Below, piece after piece: positions 36,128-45,107 of a stretch of DNA of 64,000 nucleotides. Position numbers and translations under genes: made by a program. Within the stretch, counting starts at the first letter, position 1. Each line of letters opens with the position of its first letter. Origin of the DNA: Hymenobacter citatus (lineage in GTDB: Bacteria; Bacteroidota; Bacteroidia; Cytophagales; Hymenobacteraceae); assembly GCF_014333615.1 (NCBI RefSeq), contig NZ_JACSCY010000012.1, forward strand, positions 62,001 through 126,000. Direction: 5' to 3'. The notes under the pieces are model-generated. The model was given only the letters and a program-made list of their open reading frames with translations, did no database searches and was not told the origin of the DNA.

Positions 36128-36585
36128 CAGAGGTCATCTTTCCGAAACCGCCTTTTACTCAGCTCATAGCCGATAATGGCCGGCACATAAAACGTAACGT
36201 CGGCTGCAAGCTTGGCCAGCAGGACGCCTCCGGCGAAGTTGCCAACCCACAGTGGCATATAGTATAGGAGGGTAGGACGAATCAGAAAGCTGTCGAGCAC
36301 TTCGGCCACGCCAAACTCCACTACCAGTGCCCGTAGGTTGTGCAGCAAATCGGGTATAGCGTAGGAGCGGCCAGCGGCGTGGCAGCGGCGTTGGGCGATG
36401 CGGATGTCGCGCACCAATATCAGGCCGAAGTAGGCCACGTTGCCGGCCCAGGTGGCCGCCAGCGCCGCCGTGATGCGCTGCTGGGTAAGCGCGTAGGCCA
36501 GGGCGGCGCCCACCAGCGTGGCCACCACCGATGCCAGCTCGGCCGGCAGGTAGCGCCGCAGCCACTCGCGTACTTTTTGCCGCAT
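36127..36585 (-). CDS. Conserved membrane protein of unknown function
   Basis: A 152-residue protein with about four hydrophobic segments: PAELASVVATLVGAALAYAL, WAGNVAYFGLILV, FLIRPTLLYYMPLWVGNFAGG and a last one around VTFYVPAIIGYEL. There is a charged loop between the second and third. I do not recognise the family. The frame is supported by its position between a convergent terminator and a divergent gene, and by hydrophobic periodicity rather than random composition. Confidence 0.65.
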   Translation of the reverse strand: MRQKVREWLRRYLPAELASVVATLVGAALAYALTQQRITAALAATWAGNVAYFGLILVRDIRIAQRRCHAAGRSYAIPDLLHNLRALVVEFGVAEVLDSFLIRPTLLYYMPLWVGNFAGGVLLAKLAADVTFYVPAIIGYELSKRRFRKDDL

Positions 36586-36743
36586 AGGGTAGGGGTAGGC
36601 CGGGGCCGGGAAAGGCCATTCGGTGGGTCAGAATTGGTGGTCGAAGATAATGCCGCTATCTTGCCGGCTTAATGGGCGGCCTGCAACAGCCGCCGGAAAC
36701 TGCCCGTAGAAAAACCGTTTTTCCTTCTTCAATTTCCCTGATC

Positions 36744-37079
36744 ATGTCTGTTACCTCCGATATCGAAAACACCATTGCCGCCATGGACAACGACCTGCAC
36801 CGCGTGGATGCCACCGGTCTGCTCGACCAGTGGATCAACCGTCTGCAAGGCTTCGATGGCAAAATTAGCGCTTCCCTCGTGGACGAAATGCGCCACCTGC
36901 GCGGCATGATTAGCGGCTCTACCAGCAGCGACATCACCAAAATTGCCGATTCCCTGCAAAACCTTTCCAACCTCACGGCCCAGGCTGCCTACGACGGCCA
37001 CAGCTTCGCCTACGATGCCCTGCGTCACCTCAACCAGAAGCTCGCCTCCGCCGCCGGCCAAATCCGCACGGGGCTGTAA
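36744..37079 (+). CDS. Small helical protein of unknown function
   Basis: A 111-residue protein (MSVTSDIENTIAAMDNDLHRV ...) predicted to be almost entirely alpha-helical with heptad-like leucine and isoleucine spacing, so it may form coiled coils. There is no signal peptide, membrane helix or cysteine. The family was not recognised. The start at 36744 fits; an upstream in-frame Met lacks conserved-looking sequence. Confidence 0.65.
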   Translation: MSVTSDIENTIAAMDNDLHRVDATGLLDQWINRLQGFDGKISASLVDEMRHLRGMISGSTSSDITKIADSLQNLSNLTAQAAYDGHSFAYDALRHLNQKLASAAGQIRTGL

Positions 37080-37112
37080 GGAGATAGTGAGTTGTAAGGG
37101 TTGAGTTAAGCA

Positions 37113-37166
37113 AAGAAAACCCGTCTGTCCTCCTGAGCTTGCTCAGGAGGACAGACGGGTTTTCTT
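37113..37166. terminator. Perfect 26-bp stem, two-way terminator
   Basis: 37113-37138 is the exact complement of 37141-37166 with a TT loop, and has A- and T-rich ends. It lies between the convergent helical-protein and sialate esterase genes. The inner word TGTCCTCCTGAGC resembles family B. Confidence 0.88.
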
Positions 37167-37168
37167 GT

Positions 37169-39118
37169 TCAATTTTTGCCTGCTTGAAAAGGCGAGGCGG
37201 GCAGGCCGGCTTTGTTGTAGAGGTTGGGGTAAGGGCTGTTGCTCCAGTCGTAGCGCACGGCCTGGGGTTGCGGCACTTCTTTGCTTGTGAGCACCAGCGT
37301 GTTGCCTTCCAAGCGGCCCTGCGCCCAGTGGAATTTGTGGTCGGTGCCAGCCAGGGCAAAACCTTTGAGGTAGGGCCCGTTGGTATCTTTCAGCACCAGA
37401 CCACCGCCGAGGTTGGCAAATGTGAGACGGACGGTGTTGCCCTTGGTTTCCATCTTCTCCAGGGTAGGGCCGCTGTACACCACGTTCTTGTCGCCATAGG
37501 CCACGTGGCGGGCGGCCAGGGCCAGCCGGCGCCCCACTTCCTGCTTGTTGCGGGGGTGAATGTTGTTGGGGTCGCCAATGTCGATGGCCACGGCCATGCC
37601 GGTGCTCGGTAGGTCCAGGGTCTGGCGCTGAGCCTCACGCAGCTCCGCCCACTCGTAGTCGGCGGGCTGGTCCTGGTCGGGCTGAAAATTGGCTAGCTGC
37701 ACGAATAGGAACGGAAAGTCGCCCTCATTCCAGCGCGTGCGCCAGTCCCGAATCATGGTTGGGAACAGGGTCTGGTACTGCGCGGCGCGGCTCGTGTTGC
37801 TCTCGCCCTGGTACCAGATAACGCCTTTGATAGTGTACGGAATCAGTGGAGCAATCATACCGTTGTATAGCGCCGTGGGCTCGTTTTGCGCACCGCCAGG
37901 GAAGGGGTTGGGCGGCGCCAACCGATTGTCTACCCCCACGTGGTAGCGCCAGTCGCCGGCGAGGGGTAGGGTGCGGGTGGCGGTGGTGAGGTGCAGGTCT
38001 TCGGGCTTGCCCCAGATGCCGCCGCCCTGCCCAAAATCGAGCACGCGCACGGCAATGGTGTTGCGGCCTGCTTTCACCAGCGCGGCGGGCACGGCATACG
38101 CACGGGGCGTGGCATAGCCATTAGTAGTGCCTACCAGCGCGCCGTTGAACCAGGTAGAATCGGCGTCGTCCACCATGCTTAGGTGCAGCGTCAGCGGCTT
38201 GCCGGCCTCGGCGGCCGTCAGGTCCACCTCTTTGCGAAACCACACCGCGCCATCGAGCCCGGCCATGTCGGCATGTTGCTCCCACGCGCCGGGTAGGGGC
38301 ATGGTAGGCCAATCAGTGGTTGCTACATCGGTCGCCGACCACGGCGCGTGCCCGGCGGCGCGGCCCTGGTCGTGGGCGGCGGGGGTGCGCTGCCACTGTG
38401 CCAGCTGCGCCGCATACGCCTGCTGCCGCTGCTCAAGGTCGCCGTTCGAGGCGGCAGCTACTTTGCTTTTGAAGTCGGGTAGGGTGCCCAGGGCCTCGAC
38501 GCTGGTCCAGGCCTCGGCCGGCGTACCGCCCCATTCCGACGAAATCAGCCCGATGGGCACGTGGTACTGCTGCTGCAAATCGCGCCCGAAGAAGTAGGCC
38601 ACGGCCGAGAAATCCGCCGCCGTTTTGGGGGTGCACGGGCGCCAGCCATTGCCACCGAAATCGGTTTTCGGGGCGCTGGCTACCACGTTGGGCACATCCA
38701 GCAGCCGGATGGTAGGGAAGTTAGCCGCCGCAATTTCCTGAGCGCTGTTGTTGGCATCGCGCAGCGGCCACTCCATGTTCGACTGCCCCGAGGCCAGCCA
38801 CACGTCGCCTACCAGCACGTCGTGCACCGTGATGGTGTTTTGGCCTTTCACTACCAGCTCGTAGGGCCCGCCGGCCGGCGTGGCGGGCAGCTGCACCGTC
38901 CATTTGCCCTCGGCGCCGGTGGGGGTAGCCTTGTATGTTTTGCCTTTGAACGTGACTGTCACGGTTTCCCCGGCATCGGCCCAGCCCCAAAGGGGTAGGG
39001 GCTTATCGCGCTGCAACACCATGTGGTCGCCTACCAGCTTGGGCAGGCGCACGGCGGCTTGGGTAGCGGTAGCGGCCAGGGTGGCGGCTGTCAGAATTGG
39101 TAGGAGAAACAGGCGCAT
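37169..39118 (-). CDS. Sialate O-acetylesterase-like protein
   Basis: A 649-residue exported SGNH-type carbohydrate esterase. Seen: signal peptide (about 1-22), the block with catalytic serine [18 protein letters not shown], an embedded galactose-binding-like beta-sandwich (about 280-385), and a final [22 protein letters not shown] with the Asp/His pair. It would remove acetyl groups from sialic acids or similar glycans and sits among other carbohydrate-active genes. Confidence 0.92.
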   Translation of the reverse strand: MRLFLLPILTAATLAATATQAAVRLPKLVGDHMVLQRDKPLPLWGWADAGETVTVTFKGKTYKATPTGAEGKWTVQLPATPAGGPYELVVKGQNTITVHDVLVGDVWLASGQSNMEWPLRDANNSAQEIAAANFPTIRLLDVPNVVASAPKTDFGGNGWRPCTPKTAADFSAVAYFFGRDLQQQYHVPIGLISSEWGGTPAEAWTSVEALGTLPDFKSKVAAASNGDLEQRQQAYAAQLAQWQRTPAAHDQGRAAGHAPWSATDVATTDWPTMPLPGAWEQHADMAGLDGAVWFRKEVDLTAAEAGKPLTLHLSMVDDADSTWFNGALVGTTNGYATPRAYAVPAALVKAGRNTIAVRVLDFGQGGGIWGKPEDLHLTTATRTLPLAGDWRYHVGVDNRLAPPNPFPGGAQNEPTALYNGMIAPLIPYTIKGVIWYQGESNTSRAAQYQTLFPTMIRDWRTRWNEGDFPFLFVQLANFQPDQDQPADYEWAELREAQRQTLDLPSTGMAVAIDIGDPNNIHPRNKQEVGRRLALAARHVAYGDKNVVYSGPTLEKMETKGNTVRLTFANLGGGLVLKDTNGPYLKGFALAGTDHKFHWAQGRLEGNTLVLTSKEVPQPQAVRYDWSNSPYPNLYNKAGLPASPFQAGKN

Positions 39119-39183
39119 AGGTGGCTGAAAGTGGCAGGACGTGTGGGGAGGTAGGGTATTGGAGTCGTCTAAAATGTCATAAG

Positions 39184-39286
39184 GTCATCCTGCTAAGCTT
39201 GTCGAAGCATCTCGCGTGCTGATGTTGGAGTTACTATCTGCCATCAGCACGCGAGATGCTTCGACAAGCTCAGCATGACGGTCATT
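39184..39286. repeat. Inverted repeat, family A, copy 3
   Basis: Outer part imperfect, inner 30 or so bases perfect, with arms about 39184-39224 and 39242-39286 carrying CATCTCGCGTGCTGA. It lies between same-strand genes 39325 and 37169. The loop TTGGAGTTACTATCTGC matches the reverse complement of the copy 4 loop. Confidence 0.88.
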
Positions 39287-39324
39287 GTACTCACATGTCA
39301 CATCATCTATTTCAAACTACGCAT

Positions 39325-39816
39325 TTATTGGCTCAGCACCACCCGCATCTTAAACTCCCTGGTCAACCCAGCCTCCGTGCGCAGATTGTGGGTAATGCGC
39401 AGCGTGTACGTGCCATCCTGCGGGGTAGGTACGGAAACGGTAGTGCCGAACGGCCCCTGCGCCTCCCCACCCGGCCGAATCACCTGGGCGAAGCGAATGT
39501 TCGGCAAAGAATCCGGAGCAATGAGCGTAGCCGACAGGCGGTGCTTGCCCTGCACCGGCACCCGCACCAGCATTTCCTGATTGACCGTTTTCAGTTCGCC
39601 CAGCATGGTCACGGCGCTGTCGCCGGCCGGAATGGTAAGCGTGGCGGTGCTGTCGGCGCGGGCGTCGATGGGCGCTGGGGTAGTGGTGGCGGCGGCAGCA
39701 GCAGCTGGTGTATCAGTGGTTTCGGCTGGCGTGGTAGCGGTTTCGGGGTTGCTGCTGCACGCTGCCGTGCAGAGCGTGAGGCCCAGACAGAGCCAGTTGT
39801 TTAGGATCTTTTTCAA
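39325..39816 (-). CDS. Predicted lipoprotein of unknown function
   Basis: A 163-residue protein with a signal peptide and lipobox TAACSS, a low-complexity Ala/Thr/Pro stretch (about 23-55), then a beta-rich domain (about 60-163) with a GTYTLRITHNL strand pair that looks like a C-terminal carbohydrate- or cell-surface-binding type sandwich. No catalytic motif is visible. It starts 54 bases from the gamma-glutamyltransferase stop, on the same strand. Confidence 0.7.
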   Translation of the reverse strand: MKKILNNWLCLGLTLCTAACSSNPETATTPAETTDTPAAAAAATTTPAPIDARADSTATLTIPAGDSAVTMLGELKTVNQEMLVRVPVQGKHRLSATLIAPDSLPNIRFAQVIRPGGEAQGPFGTTVSVPTPQDGTYTLRITHNLRTEAGLTREFKMRVVLSQ

Positions 39817-39870
39817 AGGGAGGAGAATAAGAGAAATTACTTCCGCAGAGGTGGGTGCGCAGTCGACCTA

Positions 39871-41616
39871 CTAATAGCCCGCCGCTGTGTCGTCGCCCCG
39901 CGGGTCGGCACCGCCTTCCAGGCGGCCATCGGGCAGCACCCGGATGGCTTCTACGCGGCCCCAGGCGGCGCGGGGCGCCAGCTTGTAGCCGTGGGCGCGC
40001 AGCGTGTCGGCAGCGGCCGGAATCAGGGCGTTCTGCTCCACGTCTATCTGGTCGGGCAGCCACTGATGGTGCAGGCGCGGAGCGGCCACGGCTTGCTGGG
40101 GATTGAAGCCGTAATCCACCACATTCAGAATAGTTTGTAACACGCTGGTAATGATAGTGCTACCGCCAGGGGTGCCCACCACCAGCTTCAACTGTCCGTT
40201 CTGCGTGAGAATAGCCGGCGTCATACTAGACAACATGCGCTTGCCGGGCTGAATGGCGTTGGCCGTGCCGCCCACCAGGCCGTAGGCGTTGGGCGTGCCG
40301 GCCTTGCTGCTGAAATCGTCCATTTCGTTGTTCAGAATAAAGCCCGCACCGGCCACCACCACCTTGCTGCCATAGGCACCGTTGAGGGTAGTGGTGCACG
40401 ACACCGCATTGCCCTGGGTATCCACAATGTTGTAATGCGTGGTCTGGTCCGACTCGTAGCCGGGTAGGCCCGCGCCGGCCTGCACCTGGGCACTGGGTGT
40501 GGCGCGCACGGGTAGGGTAGTAGCCATGCGCTGCCGGTTGTAGGCCGAGTCGAGGAGTTGCGGCACCGGCACGCGGCCGAAATCCGGGTCGCCGAGGTAG
40601 GTGGCGCGGTCGGCATACACGCGCCGTTCGGCCTCCGTTACCACGTGTACCTGCTGGGGCGTGTGCCAGCCCATGCGGCCCAGGTCGTAGGGTTGCAGCA
40701 TTTGCAGCATTTGCAGCAGCGCCACGCCGCCGCTGCTGGGCGGCGGAAAGGTCAGCACGTCGTAGCCGCGGTACTGGCCGTGCAGGGGCGTGCGCCACTT
40801 GGGCTGATAGTCGGCCAAGTCTTGCTTGGTAATCAGGCCCTTGCCACGCTGCATCTCCGCCACCACCAAATCGGCGGTCTGGCCTTGGTAGAAGCCGGCG
40901 CGGCCCTGGTCGCGGATGCGGGAGAGGGTCTGGGCCAGGTCGGGGTAGGTGATGATGTCGCCTTCGGCCCAGGTGCCATTGGTCTTGATGTACGCCGCGG
41001 TGGGTGTGAACTTGGCAAACTCGGCACGGGTACGGTTGAGGCCAGCCGCCTCTTTACTAGTCAGCCGCAAGCCCTTCGCTGCCAGATCCACAGCGGGCTG
41101 CACTACCTCACGCCAGGGCAGCTTGCCCAGCTTCTGGTGCAGGGCCTCCATGCCGGCCACGGTGCCGGGTACGCCCACCGCCAGGTGGCCCAGGGTGCTG
41201 CGGTTGGGCACTACATTTCCCTGGGCATCGAGGTACATATCCCGCGTGGCAGCGGCGGGGGCAGTTTCCCGAAAGTCGAGGGCGCCTTCCTGCCCGTTGG
41301 CGCCGTGGTAGAGCAGAAAGCCGCCGCCGCCAATGTTGCCGGCCACGGGTAGGGCCACAGCCAAAGCAAACTGCACAGCCACCGCTGCATCGTAGGCGTT
41401 GCCGCCCTTCTGCAAAATCTCTACCCCGATGCGCGTAGCCTCCGGGTGCGCCGATACTACCATAACTTTATCCGTGACGACCGGCGAAACAGCAGGCGGA
41501 CGGGCCGCCAGCGACAGTGGGGCCACGGCCACGGTAGGGGCGGTGAATGGGGTGGTACGGCCGGTAGAGCAGGCGGTTAGCGCGACCAGCGCCAACGGGA
41601 GCAAACGAACTTTCAT
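39871..41616 (-). CDS. ggt: Gamma-glutamyltransferase
   Basis: A 581-residue periplasmic Ntn-hydrolase that cleaves gamma-glutamyl bonds such as those of glutathione. Seen: a lipoprotein-type signal with TACS, GGGGFLLYH near the start of the catalytic fold, and the autocleavage and nucleophile threonine T392 opening TTHYNIVD, as in characterised enzymes. A Gly/Ser substrate loop PGGSTIITSVLQ lies in the small subunit. Self-cleavage before T392 would make two chains of about 390 and 190 residues. Confidence 0.94.
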   Translation of the reverse strand: MKVRLLPLALVALTACSTGRTTPFTAPTVAVAPLSLAARPPAVSPVVTDKVMVVSAHPEATRIGVEILQKGGNAYDAAVAVQFALAVALPVAGNIGGGGFLLYHGANGQEGALDFRETAPAAATRDMYLDAQGNVVPNRSTLGHLAVGVPGTVAGMEALHQKLGKLPWREVVQPAVDLAAKGLRLTSKEAAGLNRTRAEFAKFTPTAAYIKTNGTWAEGDIITYPDLAQTLSRIRDQGRAGFYQGQTADLVVAEMQRGKGLITKQDLADYQPKWRTPLHGQYRGYDVLTFPPPSSGGVALLQMLQMLQPYDLGRMGWHTPQQVHVVTEAERRVYADRATYLGDPDFGRVPVPQLLDSAYNRQRMATTLPVRATPSAQVQAGAGLPGYESDQTTHYNIVDTQGNAVSCTTTLNGAYGSKVVVAGAGFILNNEMDDFSSKAGTPNAYGLVGGTANAIQPGKRMLSSMTPAILTQNGQLKLVVGTPGGSTIITSVLQTILNVVDYGFNPQQAVAAPRLHHQWLPDQIDVEQNALIPAAADTLRAHGYKLAPRAAWGRVEAIRVLPDGRLEGGADPRGDDTAAGY

Positions 41617-41690
41617 GTGGGGAAGGTAAGAGATGGTCAGGGTTTGTCCTACCCCGTCGATGCGAAAAGGTAAGTTGCCGCAAATACAAC

Positions 41691-41722
41691 TTGGTAAAGG
41701 AATAGTTTGCCGCTTATATTTA
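41691..41722 (+). promoter_or_regulatory. Candidate promoter of gene 41760
   Basis: A TTG at 41691-41693 and a TATATTTA at 41715-41722 are 21 bases apart, matching the Bacteroidota -33/-7 pattern except for the last base of the -7 box. The predicted transcript would have a leader of about 30 bases. Confidence 0.4.
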
Positions 41723-41759
41723 GTGCGTCAAGCAGGATAAAGCCCTGCTGAATAGGTAT

Positions 41760-42188
41760 ATGTGTTTCGATGAGTTAGAATATGTTCGGGAAGTACCGGG
41801 CCTGATAATAAGTTATGACCGAACAAACCAGTGGATTTATGCTGACTGGCACGGCGAGCATACACCGGAGTCTTCGGCCGTAGCCTGCCAGCTACTGCTG
41901 GAAGTAGCACAGGAAAGGCGCTGCGCCAAAATCCTGAACGATAACTCCAACATTACCCGCAGTACCGCTCGGATTACGGACGTGGGTTGGCAATGGATGC
42001 ATGACATCTATGCAACAGGTGTATACTACTTTGTGTGGGTAAGCCCAACGTCAGCAATGGATGAAGAGATGCGCGAAAATGCGCTGCGTTCCAGCAGACG
42101 CCCCTTTGTGGTAGCCTTTCCTGACCTTGCTTCGGCGTGCAGCTGGTTGCTCCGACAAGTCGTTCCCAAGGAGCAAGTAGACGGGTAG
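41760..42188 (+). CDS. Small STAS-like protein, paralogue of 47013
   Basis: A 142-residue protein of unknown function related to the protein at 47013-47411: both have an N-terminal strand set ending W-x-Y-x-x-W-x-G-E, then KILND(N/S)S, and a long amphipathic helix region with a VxxxxWV strand. The fold pattern resembles SpoIIAA/STAS-type or similar alpha/beta regulators, but this is an inference. It lies 74 bases before glgB on the same strand and may be co-transcribed with it. Confidence 0.7.
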   Translation: MCFDELEYVREVPGLIISYDRTNQWIYADWHGEHTPESSAVACQLLLEVAQERRCAKILNDNSNITRSTARITDVGWQWMHDIYATGVYYFVWVSPTSAMDEEMRENALRSSRRPFVVAFPDLASACSWLLRQVVPKEQVDG

Positions 42189-42234
42189 GAAGGACCCGCG
42201 GCCAACCGTACGCGCCGCAATTCGTTGGTAGTCG

Positions 42235-42242
42235 TAGCTTTG
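42235..42242 (+). promoter_or_regulatory. Candidate -7 element (TAGCTTTG) of glgB
   Basis: A perfect TAnnTTTG match on the plus strand 20 bases before the glgB ATG. No convincing -33 box was found. Confidence 0.3.
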
Positions 42243-42262
42243 CTATTCAACCCTTTTCTGCC

Positions 42263-44323
42263 ATGACCACCACCGAAACGACCGAGCCTACGCCCGCTGC
42301 GCCTACCCTTCCCCTTGTTGCGCAAGACCCCTGGCTGACGCCCTATGAGCCGGTGCTGCTGGCGCGCCAACAGCGGCTGCGCCAGCGCCTACACGAAATT
42401 GAGGCGCAGTATGAGTCGCTGAGCAAGTTTGCCCAAGCGCACGAGCGCCTGGGCCTCAACTACGACGGTCGTCGCCGGGGCTACTGGTACCGCGAGTGGG
42501 CACCGGCCGCCGATGCCCTCTCCCTCATTGGCGACTTCAACGGCTGGGACCGGCAGGCCACGCCCCTAGAGAAAGGTCCGGACGGCGTATGGGAGCGGTT
42601 CTTTCCGGACCGCGAGTACCGCGACCGACTCACGCATGGCAGCCGCTACAAGGTGCACGTGGTAACTTGGCGCGAGGCCAAAGACCGCCTACCCGCCTAT
42701 CTGCGCCGCGCCGTGCAGGACGACGAAACCAAGGATTTCGCCGCCCAGGTGTGGCGCCCCGAGCAGCCCTTTCGCTGGACCGACCAGAAGTTTCGGGTGT
42801 CGAACTACGTGCGCGAGCCGTTCATTTACGAGTGCCACGTGGGCATGGCCACCGAGGAGGGCCGCATTGGCACCTACCTGGAGTTTGCCGATACGGTGCT
42901 GCCCCGCGTGCAGGCTTTGGGCTACAATTGCATTCAGCTGATGGCCGTGATGGAGCACCCCTACTACGGCTCGTTTGGCTACCACGTGGCCAACTTCTTC
43001 GGGGTGTCGTCGCGATTTGGTACGCCCGAGGAGCTGAAGCACCTGGTGAACGAGGCGCACCGTCGCGGCATTGCGGTGCTGCTGGACGTGGTGCACTCCC
43101 ACGCCGTGAAAAACGAAGCCGAGGGCCTGGCGAACTTCGATGGCTCGGGCGGGCAGTATTTTCACCAGGGCGGCCGGGGCGAGCACCCGGGCTGGGACTC
43201 CCGCCTGTTCGACTACGGTAAGCCCGAGGTGCAGCAGTTCTTGCTCAGTAACTTACGCTACTGGCTGGAGGAGTTTCACTTCGACGGCTTCCGGTTCGAT
43301 GGCGTGACCAGCATGCTCTACCACCACCACGGCGAGGGGGTAGGGTTTGGCGACTACAGCCAATATTTTGGGCCGGAGGTAGATGATGATGCCGTGCTCT
43401 ACCTGCAACTGGCGGCCTCGCTGGTGCGCGAGCAGAAGCGCAGCGCTCTTCTGATTGCAGAGGATATGAGCGGGATGCCCGGCCTGTGCCGGCCTATTAG
43501 CGAGGGCGGCATCGGGTTCGACTACCGCCTGGCCATGGGCATTCCCGACTACTGGATCAAGCTGCTCAAGCACACCCGCGACGAGGACTGGAACCTGCAC
43601 GACCTCTGGTACACGCTCACCAACCGCCGCCAGGGCGAGAAAACAGTAGCCTACGCCGAAAGCCATGATCAAGCCCTGGTAGGCGACAAAACGCTGGCAC
43701 ACTGGCTGATGGATGCCGCCATCTACACTCACATGCAGAAAAACGACCCCGACCCCATTGTGGCGCGCGGCATGGCCCTGCATAAGCTCATTCGGATGAC
43801 TACGCTGGCGTTGGGTGGTGAGGCTTACCTCAACTTCATCGGTAATGAGTTTGGGCACCCCGAGTGGGTCGATTTCCCGCGGGCCGGCAACAACTGGAGT
43901 CATCACTACGCCCGCCGGCAATGGTCACTGGCCGATAATCCCGACCTGAAGTTCCAGTACCTGCAAGCCTTCGACGAGGCGATGGTAGGGCTGGCCCGCG
44001 CCGAGCGCCTGCTGGCGGCCGGTCCCGCCCGCGAGCTGAACATCGACACCACCAACCAAGTGCTGGCCTTCGAGCGGGGCGGCTTGGTGTTTGTGTTCAA
44101 CTTCCACGTCAATAACAGCGTGCCCGACTACCAGTTCTACGTGCCCGAGCCCGGCCGCTACCGCCTCCTGCTCAACTCCGACGACGCCCGCTTCGACGGT
44201 TTCAGCCGCATCAACGACGACGGCATCTATTTCACCCAACCCGACGAAGAAGGCACCGGCCAGCAGCTCAGCATCTACGCCATCAACCGCGCTGTACTGG
44301 TGTTTAAGCGGGAAGAGGGGTAG
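42263..44323 (+). CDS. glgB: 1,4-alpha-glucan branching enzyme
   Basis: A 686-residue GH13 branching enzyme that makes alpha-1,6 branches in glycogen. Seen: an N-terminal CBM48 domain (about 75-175, GRRRGYWYREWAPAADALSLIGDFNGW), the catalytic barrel with nucleophile D346 in DGFRFDGVTSMLYHHHG and acid/base E400 in IAEDMSG, and a C-terminal all-beta domain. The motif pattern (eukaryote-like GDYSQYFG) matches the type common in Bacteroidota. The start is ATG 42263. It ends before a family B inverted repeat. Confidence 0.94.
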   Translation: MTTTETTEPTPAAPTLPLVAQDPWLTPYEPVLLARQQRLRQRLHEIEAQYESLSKFAQAHERLGLNYDGRRRGYWYREWAPAADALSLIGDFNGWDRQATPLEKGPDGVWERFFPDREYRDRLTHGSRYKVHVVTWREAKDRLPAYLRRAVQDDETKDFAAQVWRPEQPFRWTDQKFRVSNYVREPFIYECHVGMATEEGRIGTYLEFADTVLPRVQALGYNCIQLMAVMEHPYYGSFGYHVANFFGVSSRFGTPEELKHLVNEAHRRGIAVLLDVVHSHAVKNEAEGLANFDGSGGQYFHQGGRGEHPGWDSRLFDYGKPEVQQFLLSNLRYWLEEFHFDGFRFDGVTSMLYHHHGEGVGFGDYSQYFGPEVDDDAVLYLQLAASLVREQKRSALLIAEDMSGMPGLCRPISEGGIGFDYRLAMGIPDYWIKLLKHTRDEDWNLHDLWYTLTNRRQGEKTVAYAESHDQALVGDKTLAHWLMDAAIYTHMQKNDPDPIVARGMALHKLIRMTTLALGGEAYLNFIGNEFGHPEWVDFPRAGNNWSHHYARRQWSLADNPDLKFQYLQAFDEAMVGLARAERLLAAGPARELNIDTTNQVLAFERGGLVFVFNFHVNNSVPDYQFYVPEPGRYRLLLNSDDARFDGFSRINDDGIYFTQPDEEGTGQQLSIYAINRAVLVFKREEG

Positions 44324-44354
44324 GGTAGGAGGGTATGGGGGTATGGGGGTAGGA

Positions 44355-44464
44355 AGTGTGTCATCCTGAGCGCAGCGAAGGACCTTATTACGATAGAACG
44401 ACAATCGAAACAACGACTCGTTCTATCGTAATAAGGTCCTTCGCTGCGCTCAGGATGACACACT
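44355..44464. repeat. Inverted repeat, family B, copy 1 (perfect 47-bp arms)
   Basis: Arms 44355-44401 and 44418-44464 are perfect reverse complements around a 16-base loop. The arm starts AGTGTGTCATCCTGAGC and holds GCAGCGAAGGACCTT. It sits between convergent genes and may be a two-way terminator. The loop is conserved, inverted, in copy 2 at 55862-55975. Confidence 0.92.
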
Positions 44465-44519
44465 ATTTCTATTCCTCACACTTTCTACCTTCCCATCCCC
44501 ACACCCTCGTTACCATTAC

Positions 44520-44972
44520 TCAGTCAAACCGATCCAGAATCTCCTGAATACGTTGGTGGCGGGCGTCGTTGGTTTTAGCGCGCGCTACCCACTGCGCTAA
44601 CTCCTTGCGCTCAGGGTAGGAAAGCTTATCAAATTGGGTTTGCAAACCCGTGCTGCGTAGCGCCTGAGCCAGCGGTTTGGGCAGCTCCAGGGTTTCCTCG
44701 GTATCGGGGCGAAGCACAACTTGCACGGTTTCGGGCCAGTTCTTGTCGATGGCTTTGCGCACCTCCTTGGGTACGCGCAGCTCGTATTCGCCCGGCCCGG
44801 CTGGTGTCAGCGACAGGCGAATGGGGAAACCATCCATGGTGCCGATGATGGGGAAGGAGCCTTTGGCGCCGTACACCTCCGCCACGTCAAAAGGAATCAG
44901 CAGGAATACGCCGCCGTCGGTGTCGTGCAGCTCCAGGGCGGCCTCGAAAGATTGTTCCAGGGAAGAAGTCAT
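44520..44972 (-). CDS. YdeI/OmpD-associated family protein with DUF1905
   Basis: A 150-residue protein with a DUF1905 barrel (about 8-95: VFLLIPFDVAEVYGAKGSFPIIGTMDGFPIRLSL ... VPKEVRKAIDKN) followed by a helical YdeI segment (LSYPERKELAQWVARAKTNDARHQRIQEIL). Function not established; related proteins are stress or nucleotide-binding candidates. The start at 44972 is immediately preceded by a TATCTTTG element, suggesting a leaderless mRNA. Confidence 0.88.
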   Translation of the reverse strand: MTSSLEQSFEAALELHDTDGGVFLLIPFDVAEVYGAKGSFPIIGTMDGFPIRLSLTPAGPGEYELRVPKEVRKAIDKNWPETVQVVLRPDTEETLELPKPLAQALRSTGLQTQFDKLSYPERKELAQWVARAKTNDARHQRIQEILDRFD

Positions 44973-44975
44973 GGC

Positions 44976-44983
44976 CAAAGATA
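44976..44983 (-). promoter_or_regulatory. Candidate -7 element (TATCTTTG) of gene 44520
   Basis: A perfect TAnnTTTG match on the minus strand ending 3 bases before the ATG. Transcription 6 to 8 bases downstream would begin at or just after the start codon, so either the mRNA is leaderless or the true start is later. Confidence 0.35.
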
Positions 44984-45047
44984 CGGGCGGCCGACTGAAT
45001 CCAGCCGGCCGCCCGTGTTGCTTCGTTGAGACATGAGACTGTGAGAC

Positions 45048-45103
45048 GTGAGACATGAGAAGTCGTTCTGGCAAATCCGTCAGAACGACTTCTCATGTCT
45101 CAC
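45048..45103 (-). terminator. Stem-loop after the GH43 gene
   Basis: Perfect 23-bp stem (45048-45070 with 45081-45103) with a 10-base loop, directly 3' of the GH43 stop (45108). Short GTGAGACATGAGA-type direct repeats lie on its outer side. Confidence 0.75.
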
Positions 45104-45107
45104 CCAA

